Below, piece by piece: positions 1 to 11,543 of a stretch of DNA of 64,000 nt. The notes under the pieces are model-generated. The model saw only the letters and a list, made by a program, of their open reading frames with translations. It had not been told where the DNA came from and did no database searches. The stretch covers positions 270,437,426-270,501,425 of the forward strand of contig CP136063.1 in NCBI GenBank assembly GCA_032622095.1, written 5' to 3'. Within the stretch, counting starts at the first letter, position 1, and each line of letters begins with the position of its first letter. The DNA is from Siphonodentalium dalli. Its lineage: Eukaryota; Mollusca; Scaphopoda; Gadilida; Siphonodentaliidae. The position numbers and the translations under genes were made by a program.

Positions 1-614
1 GCGGGGAGGACAAGATTTTTACAAAACTTTGAACGATTCTCAAATTATGACTAAAGCGCGCACAAAATGGCAATCACAGTTTCCTGATATGGGAAGTACA
101 TTATTTACATATGATAAACTACCCTTTCTCACGACGCCTGACACCAAGCTACAATGGCTACAATTCCGAATAAATTCTAGAATATTATCAACTAATAACT
201 TTCTACACATTTCTAATATAAGACAAGATGGCAAATGTGATAGGTGTAAAAGTGAAAAGGAAGATATCAACCACATTTTTTGGGATTGTTGTCATGTGCA
301 GACATTTATTAGAGATATCTGTAATTGGGGGTAAAAATAATGATATAAATCTTTATCCCACAAATATGACGATGATTCTTGGCACACCACCCATTAGTAA
401 AAACTATACTACAAACTTGCTCTGGCTCCTAATTAAACAATATATATATCGGTCTAAATTTAAACCAATCACTTTGTCTGTTAATGTTTTCCTCAAAGAG
501 TTGGCATATAGATACGATTGCGAAAAATATACAGCACGATGTCAATCGAAACTTTCAGAATTCTTGAAAAACTGGTTCCTTATAGAAAAAGCTTTAAACA
601 AACAGGCGACTTAA
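1..614 (+). pseudogene. Non-LTR retrotransposon polyprotein, C-terminal fragment (frameshifted)
   Basis: The frame is open from the window edge to 334 and then continues in another frame to the stop at 614, so there is a frameshift near 330. The first part holds a zinc-finger-like block, Cys-x2-Cys (CDRC) followed by HIFWDC, which is the usual C-terminal zinc-binding region after the RT of L1-like elements. The segment after the shift (about 90 residues, rich in Lys and aromatic residues) is the ordinary tail of such proteins. Its role in an intact element would be target-primed reverse transcription. No catalytic RT motif is inside the window. Confidence 0.7.
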
Positions 615-996
615 TAAAAATTTCGACAAAGTTAGTTTAATATTTGAGACTCCTATCGATTATCACGCAGTCAGTTAAAACATATACTATCTACCACCAT
701 CTCCACGATAGCCTCTATGTTGAGAGTTGAGTCCATCCGAAACATCCGACATATTTATAATACATTTACTATATATATACTAAGCATATGCATATATTTA
801 TGTATTGTATAACTTTATACCACTGGTGTGCGAATGCTGTGAGCCAGGCGAGTGCGTGCAGTAAGAAAGAGATATGTGTGAACGCGAGGAATGCCATATC
901 TGTATACACTTATCAATGCTATTGAACATTCTGTATTTGACATTCCTCAATGTGATTGTTTCTTCAATAAACATTTAAAAAAAAAAAAAAAAAAAA
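1..996 (+). mobile_element. 3' end of an L1/Tx1-like non-LTR retrotransposon with poly(A) tail
   Basis: The window opens inside a reverse-transcriptase-type polyprotein whose C-terminal part is recognisable. It is followed by about 350 bp of non-coding sequence, an AATAAA at 966-971 and a 20-base A tract at 977-996. A poly(A) end is typical of L1/Tx1-type elements. The left part of the element lies outside the window. The C-terminal protein resembles the minus-strand element at 6265-8333, so the two are probably of one clade. Confidence 0.75.
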
Positions 997-1660
997 CACC
1001 CCATTGAGCGGGTTGCGTTTATAGTAGAGTGGTCAAATTTTGGAGGCGTACCTACAGTATACCACTTACATGCCACTGCATTAAACTCGCTCCTTCATTA
1101 GCACGTTTGGATTTGGGGCTAAAAATATGTTAGTGATATACTACTGAAGTATGCCTATTTATGTTATATAGCGTTGTCACGAGTAAACCGTTCCATCTGG
1201 AAAATAGAAAATCACACTGTAGATGCGCGTGAATACTACCCATCAGATGTATTGTCAAATTTTTTTTATCTCGATGTTTGAATTCCCCCCCCCCCTTTGC
1301 AATTTTCGTGGAATTTTCATAAAGTATCAACCCACCCCGACTCGCGTTCTGCGTTGGGCAGGTTACTGTTAAAGTATAGCGGTCAAACTGTTGGGACGTA
1401 CATACAGTATGTCAATGTACCTGCTACGACATTATCTTGCTCTTTAATAAACCAGTTTGGATTTGGCGGGAAAAATAGGTTCAATATTTCGTTACCCCGT
1501 AACACGGAAAGTCCTGGGAAAAAACATTTTTACGCGGTATATTCGGGTCAGCATCACTCGTCCAATTCGGAATATGCAATAAAAAATTTAGAGCTCTGTA
1601 CTTATAAAAAAAAAACAAAACAAAAAAAAAAACATTGGTTTATTCATCCTGGTGTATAGT
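997..1660. repeat. Diverged direct repeat of about 125 bp in non-coding DNA
   Basis: Positions about 1003-1130 and 1355-1475 are diverged copies. Both read through a 'ggtcaaa' block, a 'cgtac-tacagtat' block and a 'gtttggatttgg' block in the same order and spacing. A C tract (1286-1295) and A-rich tracts near 1607-1632 lie beside them. No gene is visible in this stretch. Confidence 0.5.
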
Positions 1661-1665
1661 GTGTC

Positions 1666-2060
1666 TCAATTTATGGGCGGTAACTCCTCAGGGAAAGCGC
1701 GGACACAAGTTTTGATGCCCGTGGGCAGTAGGGCATATCGACTATCGAGGCGTGCATACGGTCCAATTTTCGATGCTCTGCTCCTTATAATTTCCGAGAT
1801 AATAAAATGACATGTTTTCATATAAAGGGAGATAACTCCGCGGGGTAAACGCGGAAAATATTCGTTGTATGCCGACCGGTTAGAACTCATTGACCCCAAC
1901 ATACGTACCAACCTTCAGTTTTCTAATCCTAATACTTTCAGAGATTTGGGCGTTTCAAAAGTGTTGAGTATAATAATAATAATAATAGTGAAAAATAATC
2001 GTAAAAGGGCCATAACTCCGCCAAGAAACATTGGACCGACATGCGGATGCCTTTATTTTT
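1666..2060. repeat. Three diverged units of a GGAGATAACTCC-type repeat
   Basis: Three units begin with related words: GGCGGTAACTCC (near 1675), GGGAGATAACTCC (near 1829) and GGCCATAACTCC (near 2008). Each is followed by a purine-rich stretch and a block containing 'gacc' and 'atac/atgc' words. Short repeats starting AAGGGAGATAACTC are, from memory, frequent in mollusc DNA. That link to a known family is unverified. No coding sequence is convincing here. Confidence 0.45.
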
Positions 2061-2202
2061 AGTAGACCTCAGATGCCTACATATTCACTACAGGTTTCGT
2101 GTTTCTAGTGCAATTACTTTTTGAGTATTTCCAAATAAACGGAAAACGGCACCAGTACAAAAACAATATACTTCCTTGGTTACACCATGGAAGTATAATA
2201 AT
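2055..2202. repeat. Dispersed repeat, copy 1 (copy 2 at 29398-29552)
   Basis: About 148 bp align with 29398-29552 in the same orientation. The shared blocks in order are: 'agatgcctacat / agattcctacat', a Ser/Thr-neutral AT-rich middle with 'ttttgagt', 'aacaatatacttcctt' and 'gtttacatcatgg'-type words. The copy lies just before the 5' end of the retrotransposon at 2203. It may be part of an old SINE or MITE. Confidence 0.5.
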
Positions 2203-2215
2203 TTAAAATTTAAAA

Positions 2216-3226
2216 TTGGATAATACCTTTATGGCTGAGGATCTGACTGAGGATACTAAGAATACATATTCGGATATTAAGCCCCAATGTGTGAGTGCTG
2301 ATGGGGAAAATATGTTAATTGAGATGAAAATCAATGAAAAAACAAATGATAACACATCCAAATTGATTGTGATATGGGAAGAATTTCAAGTGCCAGGCAC
2401 GGGGGTACGAGAAACAGCCCCAATCCTTAAGACAAATCATTCCATCGCATTTATAAATGTATGCGGTATACAACACAAACTAAAATTTGACGAATTTGGT
2501 GATTTCATTAGGGAACAGGATATCGTCGGCTTCGCTGAAACGAAAGCCGACGATGCTGACGAAATAATTTTCCCAGGCTATGAAGTTCTTTGCAAAAACA
2601 GAAATCCATTAATGAGACATAAGTCGGGGGGCATTGTACTTGCGTTCAAACGGGAACTAAAACAGTACACGAAGGGGGTTGAAAGTTCATGTAAATATGT
2701 AATGTGGGTACAGATTGACAGGTCACTACTAAAATCCGAAAAAGAGTATCATGTTGGGCATTGTATACATACCACCCAAGGGAAGTGTATTTTACTCTAG
2801 TGACTGTTTTGAAATGTTAGATAGAGAAATATCGTTGATGAAACAATTACATAAAGACTCCAGTATATTATTATTATTTGGCGATTTCAACGCTCGTACG
2901 CAAACGATGCCTGACATTGACGTGGATACAATTGTTGAAACAGATATGGACGCACAAATTACACCGATTCATTTCAATGCAGATATCATAGACGAGCTTA
3001 ATAAGAATGGGATTCCAATAGAAAGAGCATCTCTTGACAAAAAAAGTAACAGCATGGGACCGAAATTAATAGCAGCGTGTAAACAAAACGGGATACTCAT
3101 ATGGAACGGGAGAATGGGAAATGATAAAGGGGTTGGAAAACTGACTTGCAAAGATAGAAGTATAGTCGATTACGTCATATCGGCCCCAGATCTGATGGAC
3201 CCAATACATCACTTTGAGATATGAGT
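2216..3226 (+). pseudogene. AP-type endonuclease domain of the retrotransposon, frameshifted
   Basis: The N-terminal half (to 2800) contains INVCGIQHKL, then FAETKADDAD and the SGGIVLAFKREL block, which match the start of APE-type endonucleases (N-V-x-G-L and ET motifs). A frameshift near 2755-2790 moves to the frame of 2751-3224, which contains GIVYIPP, the LLLFGDFNAR motif and RSIVDYVIS. These are the usual -GDFNA- and -S-x-D-Y/H- catalytic blocks. The final SDH motif follows in yet another frame at about 3240 (LLSDCHS). The enzyme would nick target DNA. This copy needs two frame changes to read through. Confidence 0.75.
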
Positions 3227-4320
3227 TCTGCCCTCTATTATCCGATTGCCACTCAGCTCTGAGCCTGGTACTGAAAATAGGAACCACTGTCACAGCCTCA
3301 GACATACAGGATAATTCCCACCGGACGCCACTCAGAGTCAAACTATGGGAAGACACACAATCTGACCTATTTGTGGCTAATCTAAATAACGGCACAATAA
3401 ACGAACTGTTAGATATGACACATGATGTTGAAGCAATCAGACCGGACGAAGTTGAAACAAAGCTAGCCGCCCTATTTGAAAATACCGCACGCATGACTTT
3501 TGGTGTTAGAAAACCAGACTTTGAGCATCAGCAGAACAAACCGTGGTTCGATAAAGAATGTCGAGAAGCGAAATATAAATTTAAAAACCCAAAAAAGTCA
3601 CACAAGCGACATAAATCAGTCACCTCATCTTTGGAATTGCGAGAATCAAGTAAGCAATATATACAAACGAGCTATGGACACTTGTATACGGAAATACTCT
3701 TGAAATCTTTCTCGAAAATTGAGAGTAATGAAAAATAAACACCCGCGCGATTATTGGAGGATTTTAAATAGAAAAGCACAGTCAAAACTATTGGTGGATG
3801 TCAACTGTTTCGCGACTCATATGGAAAGGGTTGTTAATGACACTCGGGCGCAACACGATCTAGATATGATAGAATTGAACACAGGAGAATTTGAAAACAT
3901 GGAATTAAATGGCACAATTACGGAAGACGAGGTACGCAACGCTTGCGCAAAAGTACTGATGGAATTTTAAATGAACATATAAAATCCTCTTTAAATATAT
4001 TGATGCCAGTTTATCTTAACTTATTCAACCACATATTTGACACAGGGCATCTGCCTTCTGATTGGCTATTGTGACTAATTTGACCAATATACAAACAGAA
4101 GGGGGACCCTGCGTTACCAGAAAATTATCGCCCAATAACACTACTAAGTTGCTTGGGCAAGCTATTCACAAGAATACTAGATAGCAGACTAAGATTATTC
4201 ACTGAGAGTAACCAATTCTGTCACAATGCCAGACTGGATTCCGGGCCGGACTTTCAACTTCTGATCATATATTTACATTGCATAACCTGATCAATCTGCT
4301 GAAAAAATATTTGGCGCATT
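3214..4320 (+). pseudogene. Linker and N-terminal RT region of the retrotransposon, broken
   Basis: From 3214 to 3738 a frame encodes the charged linker between endonuclease and RT (for example NKPWFDKECREAKYKFKNPK, typical of this class). It then shifts to 3719-3970. Between 3970 and 4320 the RT N-terminal blocks are readable only with in-frame stops: a DTGHLPSDW block and PENYRPITLLSCLGKLF (about 4105-4160). Two TGA/TAA-type stops at about 4070-4080 and further ones near 4290 show it is inactive. Confidence 0.65.
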
Positions 4321-4321
4321 C

Positions 4322-4899
4322 GTGGATTTCAAACAGGCGTTTGACTCTGTGTGGCGATCGGGATTGTGGTTTAAATTGATTATGGAATGTATAAATGGGA
4401 AATTTCTGAATTGTGTACATAACATGTATCAAGATGTGAGGTCGATGGTGAGGTGTGGGAGCGAATCGTCTAATCTGTTTTATAGTAATTTAGGACTGAG
4501 ACAAGAAAATGTTTATCACCAATGCTATTTTGCATATATCTGAACGATCTTGAGACATATTTAGTCAACCATAACGTCAGGGGACTGGTGGTAATACCAC
4601 CAGAATATGAGCAGAATATAGGCATTGCACTCAAGTTATTACTGCTCCTTTACGCGGACGACACGGTGTTGCTCACAGACTCCGCAGAAGATCTCCAACA
4701 TGCTTTAAATATATTTTCTGTATACTGCAGTGACTGGAGACTCACGGTCAATACTTCAAAAACGAAAGTAGTCATTTTCGCGAAATCTCACCGAAAACAA
4801 GGAAAGTATAAATTCATAATTGGTGATACCGACATAGAAATTGTTAAGGAGTACAAATATCTGGGTATACCCTTCTTCCAATCGGGAACATTTTTATAA
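4322..4899 (+). pseudogene. Reverse transcriptase catalytic core of the retrotransposon, frameshifted
   Basis: The first frame gives FKQAFDSVWRSGLW, the RT block with the first catalytic Asp. A frameshift near 4530 leads to the second frame with LYADDTVLLTDS, the YADD catalytic box. NTSKTKVVIFAK and EYKYLGIPF follow, which are the usual thumb-side blocks. Catalytic residues are present but the frame is broken before and after. The frame ends at 4899 in a shift. Confidence 0.8.
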
Positions 4900-5104
4900 A
4901 GCTAGATGTTATCTAAGCAAAAGGGCAGAATCGGCCATGTATGGTGTGATTAGGAAGATAAGGGAACATGGACTGGCAATGGACTGCCAGTAGGAACTAT
5001 TTGACCGAGTAGTTAGACCAATTTTGTTATATGGAGCTGATGTCTTCGGATACGAAAATACTTCAATGCTCGAAAGGCTGCATCTGAAATTTTAAAAATT
5101 CATC

Positions 5105-5833
5105 ATGAAGATGAAACCATCCACTCCAAACTGTATAGTTTATGGGGAAACTGAAGCGTATCCAATAGCTGTTCAAATTGAAACTGCAATGATAAGATTA
5201 TGGACTAAACTAGTCGGCAAGGGCACGGTGGCTTCCTCTGTTTACAAACTATTACTCGACTATTACCATGCCGAAGAGCACAAGACCCCATGGCTCTTGC
5301 GTGTAAAAGAAATTTTGACAAAATGCGGACTGGCCTATGTATGGAATGACCAATCAGTCGCAGATGGTGAATATCTCATTAGATATGTTGAGCAGACTTT
5401 AAAGGACATTTTTATTGCCGAGTGGACAGAAGACATCCGAGGGAAAAGTAAGTGTGAACTATACAGCGGTATTAAAGAATCGTTTGGGGTAGAAAGATAT
5501 ATACTAGATCTTCCCGATAAACTAAGAGAAACCATTACTCGAATGAGAACAAGAAACAACCGACTATCCATAGAAGTTGCAAGCTGGCAAAACTCAGAAA
5601 CCTCGGCAATGTGTCATCTTTGTGGCAAACAAGAGACGGGAGACGAATATCATTATATACTTGTATGTAGTTCATTAGAAGCAGCACGCCGCACCCATCT
5701 TAGCCAATATTTTCACACACACCCAACAAGAGATAAACTGGTTGTATTATTCAACACAACAAACAAGACAAAACTTGTCAAATTAGCGAAATTATGCTCA
5801 ATCATTTTTGCAACTGCTTCTCTGAGTACGTAG
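5105..5833 (+). pseudogene. C-terminal region of the retrotransposon polyprotein with zinc finger
   Basis: A 242-codon frame follows the RT after a broken segment (4900-5104). Near its end is CHLCGKQETGDEYHYILVC, a C-x2-C-x8-H-x5-C type finger like those ending many non-LTR polyproteins. The stop at 5833 is probably the genuine end, because non-coding 3' sequence and the ATTG tail follow. There is no recognisable RNase H. The family is clear and the exact clade is not. Confidence 0.7.
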
Positions 5834-6264
5834 CACATTGATATGTAGATATATAACGCGATCACTCATATACCCTCCCACATACTCCAATGACCCGACA
5901 TTTAAAAAAATATATTCTTGACTCATTACATTATATTATTTTTATGTTTACATCTATATTATATATATTATTTCTTGAAACCTCCAGTTCCAAGATATGG
6001 AAGGAGGGAAATAAAACATTGATTGATTGATTGTCATTGATTTACCGGAAAAAAGTCAGACAAAACCGTCAGTGTGTGCGCATAGCCTTTGTTGTACGTT
6101 CCATATACTATGCCGACAAATATACACAAGCATTTTGTAAGACATGGTTATGATATATGTATTGGATGTCATAACATCAGGCGATGTGCAGTGAAAGTTA
6201 TACCAGTATGACATTTATGTACCTTTCATAGCTAACACAGATTAATCACTAGAGGGGTTATATA

Positions 6265-8333
6265 TCAGTTTTTCGAGTTGCGACCATCGTTCACTGAACT
6301 GCTTATAACGCGGGAATGGCTATAATAGGAAACCCGTTCCGTGATAAAATGTGTGTGCAGTTCTCTCCCAGTTACAGCAACGTTTGGTAATGTGTTATTG
6401 AGCTTCGATTTGTAAATATGGTATCTCACGAATATCAGGAGGAAACGAATCCACGAGTGGAGAGTTGCGTCGATGGACACGCTGAATAGTGCCATCTCTG
6501 TTGTGATTTTAATCCGATAGTTTGTCCTATCAAAGACCCAGTTATTTACTTGTTTCCAAAACCGTTGTATGATAGGCATTCCCAGAATATGTGAATTATA
6601 GACTCAGTTTCAGATTTACAAAACGTGCATGTGGCATCATCTGAAAGTTTTATTTGTTTTAGGAACCGTTTCGTGCATATAATGCGCGAGTTAACTCTAT
6701 ATTGGAACCATTTTAGTTTTGTGTCTGAAACGTGAGAGAAGGGGCAACTGAACACCTTATTCCACCAGTCCTCAGCATATGTATGATTCAGTACATTTTA
6801 CCTTTTGTTAATTTGCTTGCCCCGTCGTCCACGCGGTAGCATTGTTTTATATATAGACTTTGAGCTTTCTGGTGTGATTAATTCCTTCAGTTGATATGGA
6901 ACAATGTGGTGCGGGGCTTCATCGCCGTGAAGTACAAGGCACTTTTCGCGCTATTTAATATAATGTGTTACTCCATGAAAGGTCAGCAAATCAATATTTA
7001 TAGTATGATTGTCTTTAAATGTACGATATGACATAATATTCCCCGACGAATCAATGAAGTCCGAAATATACAGCAAATATTTTGTCTTAAATAGTCTCAA
7101 ACGAGGTAATATTAACTTGGATGTGTCTGTAAAACCAATTAGAGGAAGGGAATGAAAGTCACAAGTATTTGTTGGTGTTATTTTGTCGTAATATAGCGTC
7201 CATGCGTTCAGTACATCTTTCCAAAAGTGGTTGTCGACTGACTTCGCTTGTTTTTTTAATATAGTTTGTGCCATGAAGGACCAAAAGTCTTCAAAAATGG
7301 AATCAGATTGTTCCAAAACGGTAACCCAGGCTGCCTTCTTTGTGATTGCTAGCTTTACCCATGAAATCTTCAAAGATTTGATAAATGTGGATATTTCACC
7401 CATTTTACATCCGCCTTCGGCAAATTCTTGGGTAATCTGTTTTCTGGTTATTCTGTCTGGACCATTTTTCCAAATGAAACCATACAGTATTTAATTCAGT
7501 TTCTTAATACATTCATCTGATGGATTTGGTAGTGTTTGGAAGAGATACACCAGTTTTGAAATCGCTAGTAATTTAACAACACTGATTCTACCAAGTACAC
7601 TGAGATTACGTCTATTCCATGCCGCTAAGGTGTTCTTCAATTGGTTAATGCATTTTGAGAAGTTAATCTCAACCATACGATTAATATCATGATGAAAGTC
7701 AATTCCTAAAATTTTGAATGTTTCTGGGTTCCAGCTAAGTTTCCAACGGTCACATATTGTTTATGTGCAATCTGATTTTGTACCAATCCACTCTGCCTGT
7801 GTCTTATTGTAATTAATCTTTAATCCTGAAATATGCTTGTATTTGTCGAGTACATTCATCGCTGATTCCAGAGACTTTGGTGACCAATCGAGGAACAGAG
7901 AGGTGTCATCGGCATATTGCGACATTCTTATAATTTGACCCCCTACATTGATCCCCGTTATTCCCTTCGAGTTTCGCACCATGATTCCCAGAATTTCTGC
8001 GCATAATAACAAATATACGGGGATGTGGGATCGCCTTGCCTACAGCCACGTTGCAAATTGAACAACTTCGATATCTGTCCATTAATATTTATGCACGACG
8101 ATGTGTCGTTGTATAAAGTCTTATTGTATTCAATAAAGATCTCGCTGAATCTAAAATACTTCAACATCTCAAATATGAATTTTCAAGAAATTGAGTCAAA
8201 AGCTTTTTCAAAGTCAATCATTAGTAACAGACCGGGCATTTTTCTTCGTTTAGTAAAAAACATCATATCCATAATCAGTCTTCTATTTTCACCTATATAT
8301 CTTCCGGAGATAAAGCCGGTTTGATCAGTATGT
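6265..8333 (-). pseudogene. L1-like RT palm to C-terminus, broken into several frames
   Basis: Reading leftwards on the minus strand: DQTGFISGRYIGENRR and MIDFEKAFDSIS (8330-8183), LQRGCRQGDPTSPYIC (about 8060), YADDTSLFLDWSP (about 7920), the AAWNRRNLSVLGRISVVKLL block (about 7620) and a long connector (7403-6951). A finger region CTFCKSETESIIHIFWEC (about 6640) and the tail end at 6265 follow. Both catalytic Asp boxes remain, but at least six frame changes or stops separate the pieces. The C-terminal finger resembles the fragment at 29-330. Confidence 0.8.
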
Positions 8334-10446
8334 ATTAGATAATAATAATAGAGAACATTTATATAGCGCTTTTCCCAAAAGGCCCAAAGCGCTCGGCCAC
8401 AACACAAGTTCACGCACAAATATGCAATATACAAGTGGGTCACGTAATAAACATATGCAGAACTAAGAGGCATCACTCTCAGGACGACGTTTCCATAGTA
8501 GAATTTGAAAAGTTCCGATTTAAGTAATGTTTTAAAAGTGTCCATGGTATCGGCTTTCTTTGTGTCGACCTGTAGCCCATTCCAGACGGACGGAGCATGA
8601 TATTCAAATGATCGTCTTCCGTAGTTTTCCGAGTCACGTCTAGGAACAGCCATCAGATTTAGATCTTCTGATCGCAATTCGCGCGGCGGAGAGTACATAT
8701 TGAGAATAGAGTCAATATAAACCGGCACAGGCTTTGTGATGTCATTTGAGAATTTCTTATAACAAAAAGTGGCACATTTATAATCAATTCGAGCTTCAAT
8801 TGGAAGATAGTGTAGTTTCGCGAGAAGAGGTGTGACGTGGTCAAATTTATGTTTTCGTAGAGCAATGCGAGCCGAAATGTTAATTATTCTCTGCAGCTTT
8901 GCCAATTGATCTTGTGGCAGACCAGCGAATATAGCATTGCAATAATCCAGTCGTGAAAATACCAATGAAGAGATCAAAGTCTTCGTGGATACTACCGACA
9001 GATGTGATCGCATATGAGAAATACGCCGAAGTTCCAGAAATAAGGACTTGCACAGTGTGTTTATATGGGACTTCATGGACAGTCCTTTGTCTAAAATCAC
9101 TCCTAAATTTTTGGCGTTATCTGAGAATTCGATGTCGGCGCTGCCAATGCGTAGGGAGGTAACCTTGATAGCTTTTAAACGCTGATCCGTACCACAAAAC
9201 ATTAGTTCAGTGTTGTTCTCGTTGATGTGAAGTTTGTTCACCTCCATCCACTGTTTGACTTGCATCACCCCTGACTGCAAATGTGCGAGTTTTAAGTCTA
9301 TATCGCACTGCTTAAAAGAAATGAACATCTGGGTATCATCAGCATACATGTGGTAGCTGATACCGTTACCAGCTATTATGCTTCCGAGAGGTTGTGTGTA
9401 TGCGGAATATAAAACGGGTCCCAGAACCAACCCTGTGGAACACCGTATCGAATAGATCGCGATTTCGAACACGCGTCACCAATAACCACAGTTTGCGTCC
9501 GACCAGTCAGATAAGAAGTGAACCAGGAGAGGACTGTGCCAGAAACTCCAAATGTATCTGACAAGCGTTGGGTGAGAATCTGATGGTCAATCGTATCGAA
9601 TGCCGCTGAAAGGTCGAGGAATGCTATGGCGGAGACAAGGCCATCATCTGCGGCACACAGTAGATCGTTCGTGATGCGAATTAAAGCAGTTTCCGTACTG
9701 TGGTCCTTTCGATAAGCTGACTGAAATGGTTCGTTGAGATTGTTTTTATCCAGATGATTCCTTAATTGATACAGAACCATCCGCTCAAGAACTTTAGAGA
9801 CGAATGGAAGGTTGGATACCGGTCTGTAATTTTTTAGGACATTTTGATCCATGTTCGCCTTCTTCAAAAGCGGTATGACAAGGGCCTCTTTAAAGTTTTG
9901 AGGCACGATGCCCTCCGTCATTGAAGAATTGATTAAATCCGCAATTGCCGGCGCTATTAAATCAATGTTTTGTATGAGGAGTTCGGTTGGAATAGGATCC
10001 AAAGCACACGTTGTGGGTGACATAGACTTCATAACTGTTATAACTTGCTCTGGTGTAACACTACTGAAACTATATAATCTCTCTCCAGTGAATTTAGCAA
10101 ATTCGGCACACCCTGGTGTTTGATCTATGTCCTGCATTAGCTGAGAAACTTTATCCTCACAGAAAGAGGCGAAGATATCAGGCAGTTTATCAAGAGGTTG
10201 ATCATTCGGGAGAACAGATTTATTCGTTTTGCCGACCATGGTATTTGTGATGCTGAATAATGCCTTTGTTGATTTACACTGTTGAATTTTGTCATTGTAA
10301 TACTCTGATTTGGCCCGTTTTATGAGATCGATAACATGTTGGTTAGACTGTGAATACATTTCACGATGAACTGTTAGTTGACTTGTTCTCCATTTACGTT
10401 CAGTTTGCCTCCGTTCGCGTTTAGCTTCCACGATCTCCTCTGTGGG
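8334..10446 (-). mobile_element. 5'-truncated CR1-like non-LTR retrotransposon nested in the L1-like element
   Basis: On the plus strand the insert is bounded by ATGT at 8330-8333 and ATGT at 10447-10450, a possible 4-bp target duplication. Its 3' end (left side) carries an (ATT)n-type tail near 8337-8350 and a 'tatatagcgctttt...aaagcgct' hairpin region, common in CR1/L2-like 3' ends. The 5' end is truncated: the endonuclease is absent. Removing the insert restores continuity of the surrounding L1-like RT block. Confidence 0.8.
8380..10446 (-). pseudogene. CR1-like reverse transcriptase, one visible frameshift
   Basis: From 10446 leftwards the frame carries the pre-RT linker, NYRPVSNLPFVSKVLERMV, a DHSTETALIRITND block, FLDLSAAFDTIDHQIL (first catalytic Asp) and GVPQG. 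At about 9425 one extra base shifts the frame. The second frame then continues with LGPVLYSAYTQPL, YHMYADDTQMFIS (catalytic YADD), the LGVILD block and RLDYCNAIFAGLPQDQL. A KLHYLPIEARIDYK block, typical of CR1/jockey-type C-termini, completes it. Apart from that shift the RT is well kept, so this is one of the younger non-LTR copies here. The frame has no stop at its end and runs through the tail into the host element. Confidence 0.85.
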
Positions 10447-10450
10447 ATGT

Positions 10451-10795
10451 GGGATAACTTTCTTTAATCGTTCCGATAGTACACCGGTAAGTATTTTGTA
10501 AGTAACATTTAGTAGGGAAATTGGCCTCCAGTTTTTTGAAGACTGCCTAGGTTTTTTTCCTTTGGCAAGAGTGTAATAATGTCCTGTCTTTGTGTGATCG
10601 ATAATTTTCCTGTTTGTATGCCACAATTAAGAGACCTGACCTGGTAGATTCCTACGTCTCGCCAAAAAAACTTAAAGAATTCTACAGAAAATCCGTCGTT
10701 TCCAGGACTCTTATTATTTGTTATATATTTTTTTTAGATAATTAAGGGCTTCAATGTATGTAACATTTCCTTCTAAAAGACGATCCGTGTCAGGC
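10451..10795 (-). pseudogene. N-terminal RT part of the L1-like element
   Basis: Minus-strand reading shows NNKSPGNDGFSVEFFKFFW (about 10715-10660) in one frame. After frame changes come GKKPRQSSKNWRPISLLN and LSERLKKVIPH, ending at the insertion point. These are standard L1/Tx1 RT blocks. Left of this the sequence loses similarity near 10795, which I take as the 5' truncation point. Confidence 0.7.
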
Positions 10796-11417
10796 CGGAT
10801 GTTATAACGGCGCTAGATTTTCAACTTCGAGTTAAAAACAAAGTTAATTAAAATAATAAATTCAAAAATAAAATTTTGAATTTATTTTTATTATATCAAA
10901 ATGTGTAAACAATCAGGAAATGTGCAGGAAACGCACAAATGGCGACAGTTGTCTAAGCCCCAGCCCCCTCCAGATGCTGAACAAAGGCTCCATTTGGGAG
11001 CCTGTTTCAGCTATTTGTAAAGTAATTTAATAACGACTGTGCTACTTATACTGTAAACAAGCCACAACCAAGATGTCTCTTCCAATCAGTTTGTAAACAC
11101 CAGCGCAACTATTATTCAAATTTTGAAGATACACTGGATATTTCACACAGACACCAGAGTTGATTCAAATCGCCCGTATTAGCAAATCACGGCGTGAATG
11201 AAAACTTTAGAGAACAAAAATAGCTGTAATTGTTTATAAACTGTATCGGTTTCCCCCACCAGCATATCTGGAAGTCAGCATGACATACATGTATATCAAC
11301 ATCATATCAACTTGGCAGGACCCGCCATCATCACAGGAATTACCATGATTCACCAACATCATAGCGGCTAGCAGGGCCACTTACTCTGGGATGAATACGG
11401 TGTACTGTTTATTACAG
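10796..11417. other. Non-coding stretch before the first visible gene exon
   Basis: AT-rich sequence. A short palindrome around 10848-10898 (ataataaattcaaa... with its complement) is the only structure seen. A pyrimidine stretch ending TTTATTACAG precedes the exon at 11418. I see no upstream DOMON exon here, so the preceding intron is longer than this stretch. Confidence 0.5.
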
Positions 11418-11543
11418 GGAACTTGCTGCGACACAGCTTAGATGACGACTTGCGACCGGTTGTCACGGACGCACCCGTTGACCTCCAGACTGTCATCAGT
11501 ATTGGTGGATCACAAGCAGACACCAGCCTGGTCAAAGTGCACG
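11418..11543 (+). CDS. FRRS1-like: FRRS1-like exon: DOMON-b561 linker and first haem histidine
   Basis: The exon is preceded by a TTTATTACAG acceptor and followed by a GTAACA donor. It is 126 nt and enters with 2 bases and leaves with 1. It encodes about 41 residues ending in a linker rich in Asp, Val and Gly, then SLVKVHG, where the Gly codon is completed by the next exon. In this family the stretch just before the b561 core reads K-x-H-G, with the His as a haem ligand at the start of the first core helix. The preceding exon must end in phase 1 and was not found. Confidence 0.8.

Larger units (their letters stand above)
2203..6036 (+). mobile_element. Non-LTR retrotransposon with AP endonuclease, RT and C-terminal zinc finger (inactive)
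   Basis: Coding-like sequence from 2216 to 5833 shows, in order, an apurinic-type endonuclease, a linker, an RT with YADD, and a Cys/His finger. It is followed by an A/T-rich 3' region ending in AATAAA (about 6010) and a short (ATTG)n run at about 6016-6036. A microsatellite tail instead of poly(A) suggests the CR1/jockey side of the non-LTR tree, but I do not assign the clade. Several frameshifts and stops break the reading frame, so the copy is dead. No RNase H domain was recognised. Confidence 0.8.
6250..10795 (-). mobile_element. L1/Tx1-like non-LTR retrotransposon, split by a nested CR1-like element
   Basis: The minus strand carries L1-type RT blocks in two parts, 10795-10451 and 8333-6265. 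The right part reads SPGNDGF..., KNWRPISLLNVTYKIL and ends at KVIPH. The left part resumes at DQTGFISGRYIGENRR. In L1-like RTs a VIHPDQTGFI-type block is continuous, so the intervening 2.1 kb is an insertion. The element is 5' truncated near 10795. No poly(A) or other clear 3' tail is visible near 6250. Multiple frameshifts show it is dead. Confidence 0.8.

Noticed and set aside
3066-3494. Minus-strand ORFs within the endonuclease region
   Set aside because: They are antisense shadows of the recognised retrotransposon coding sequence.
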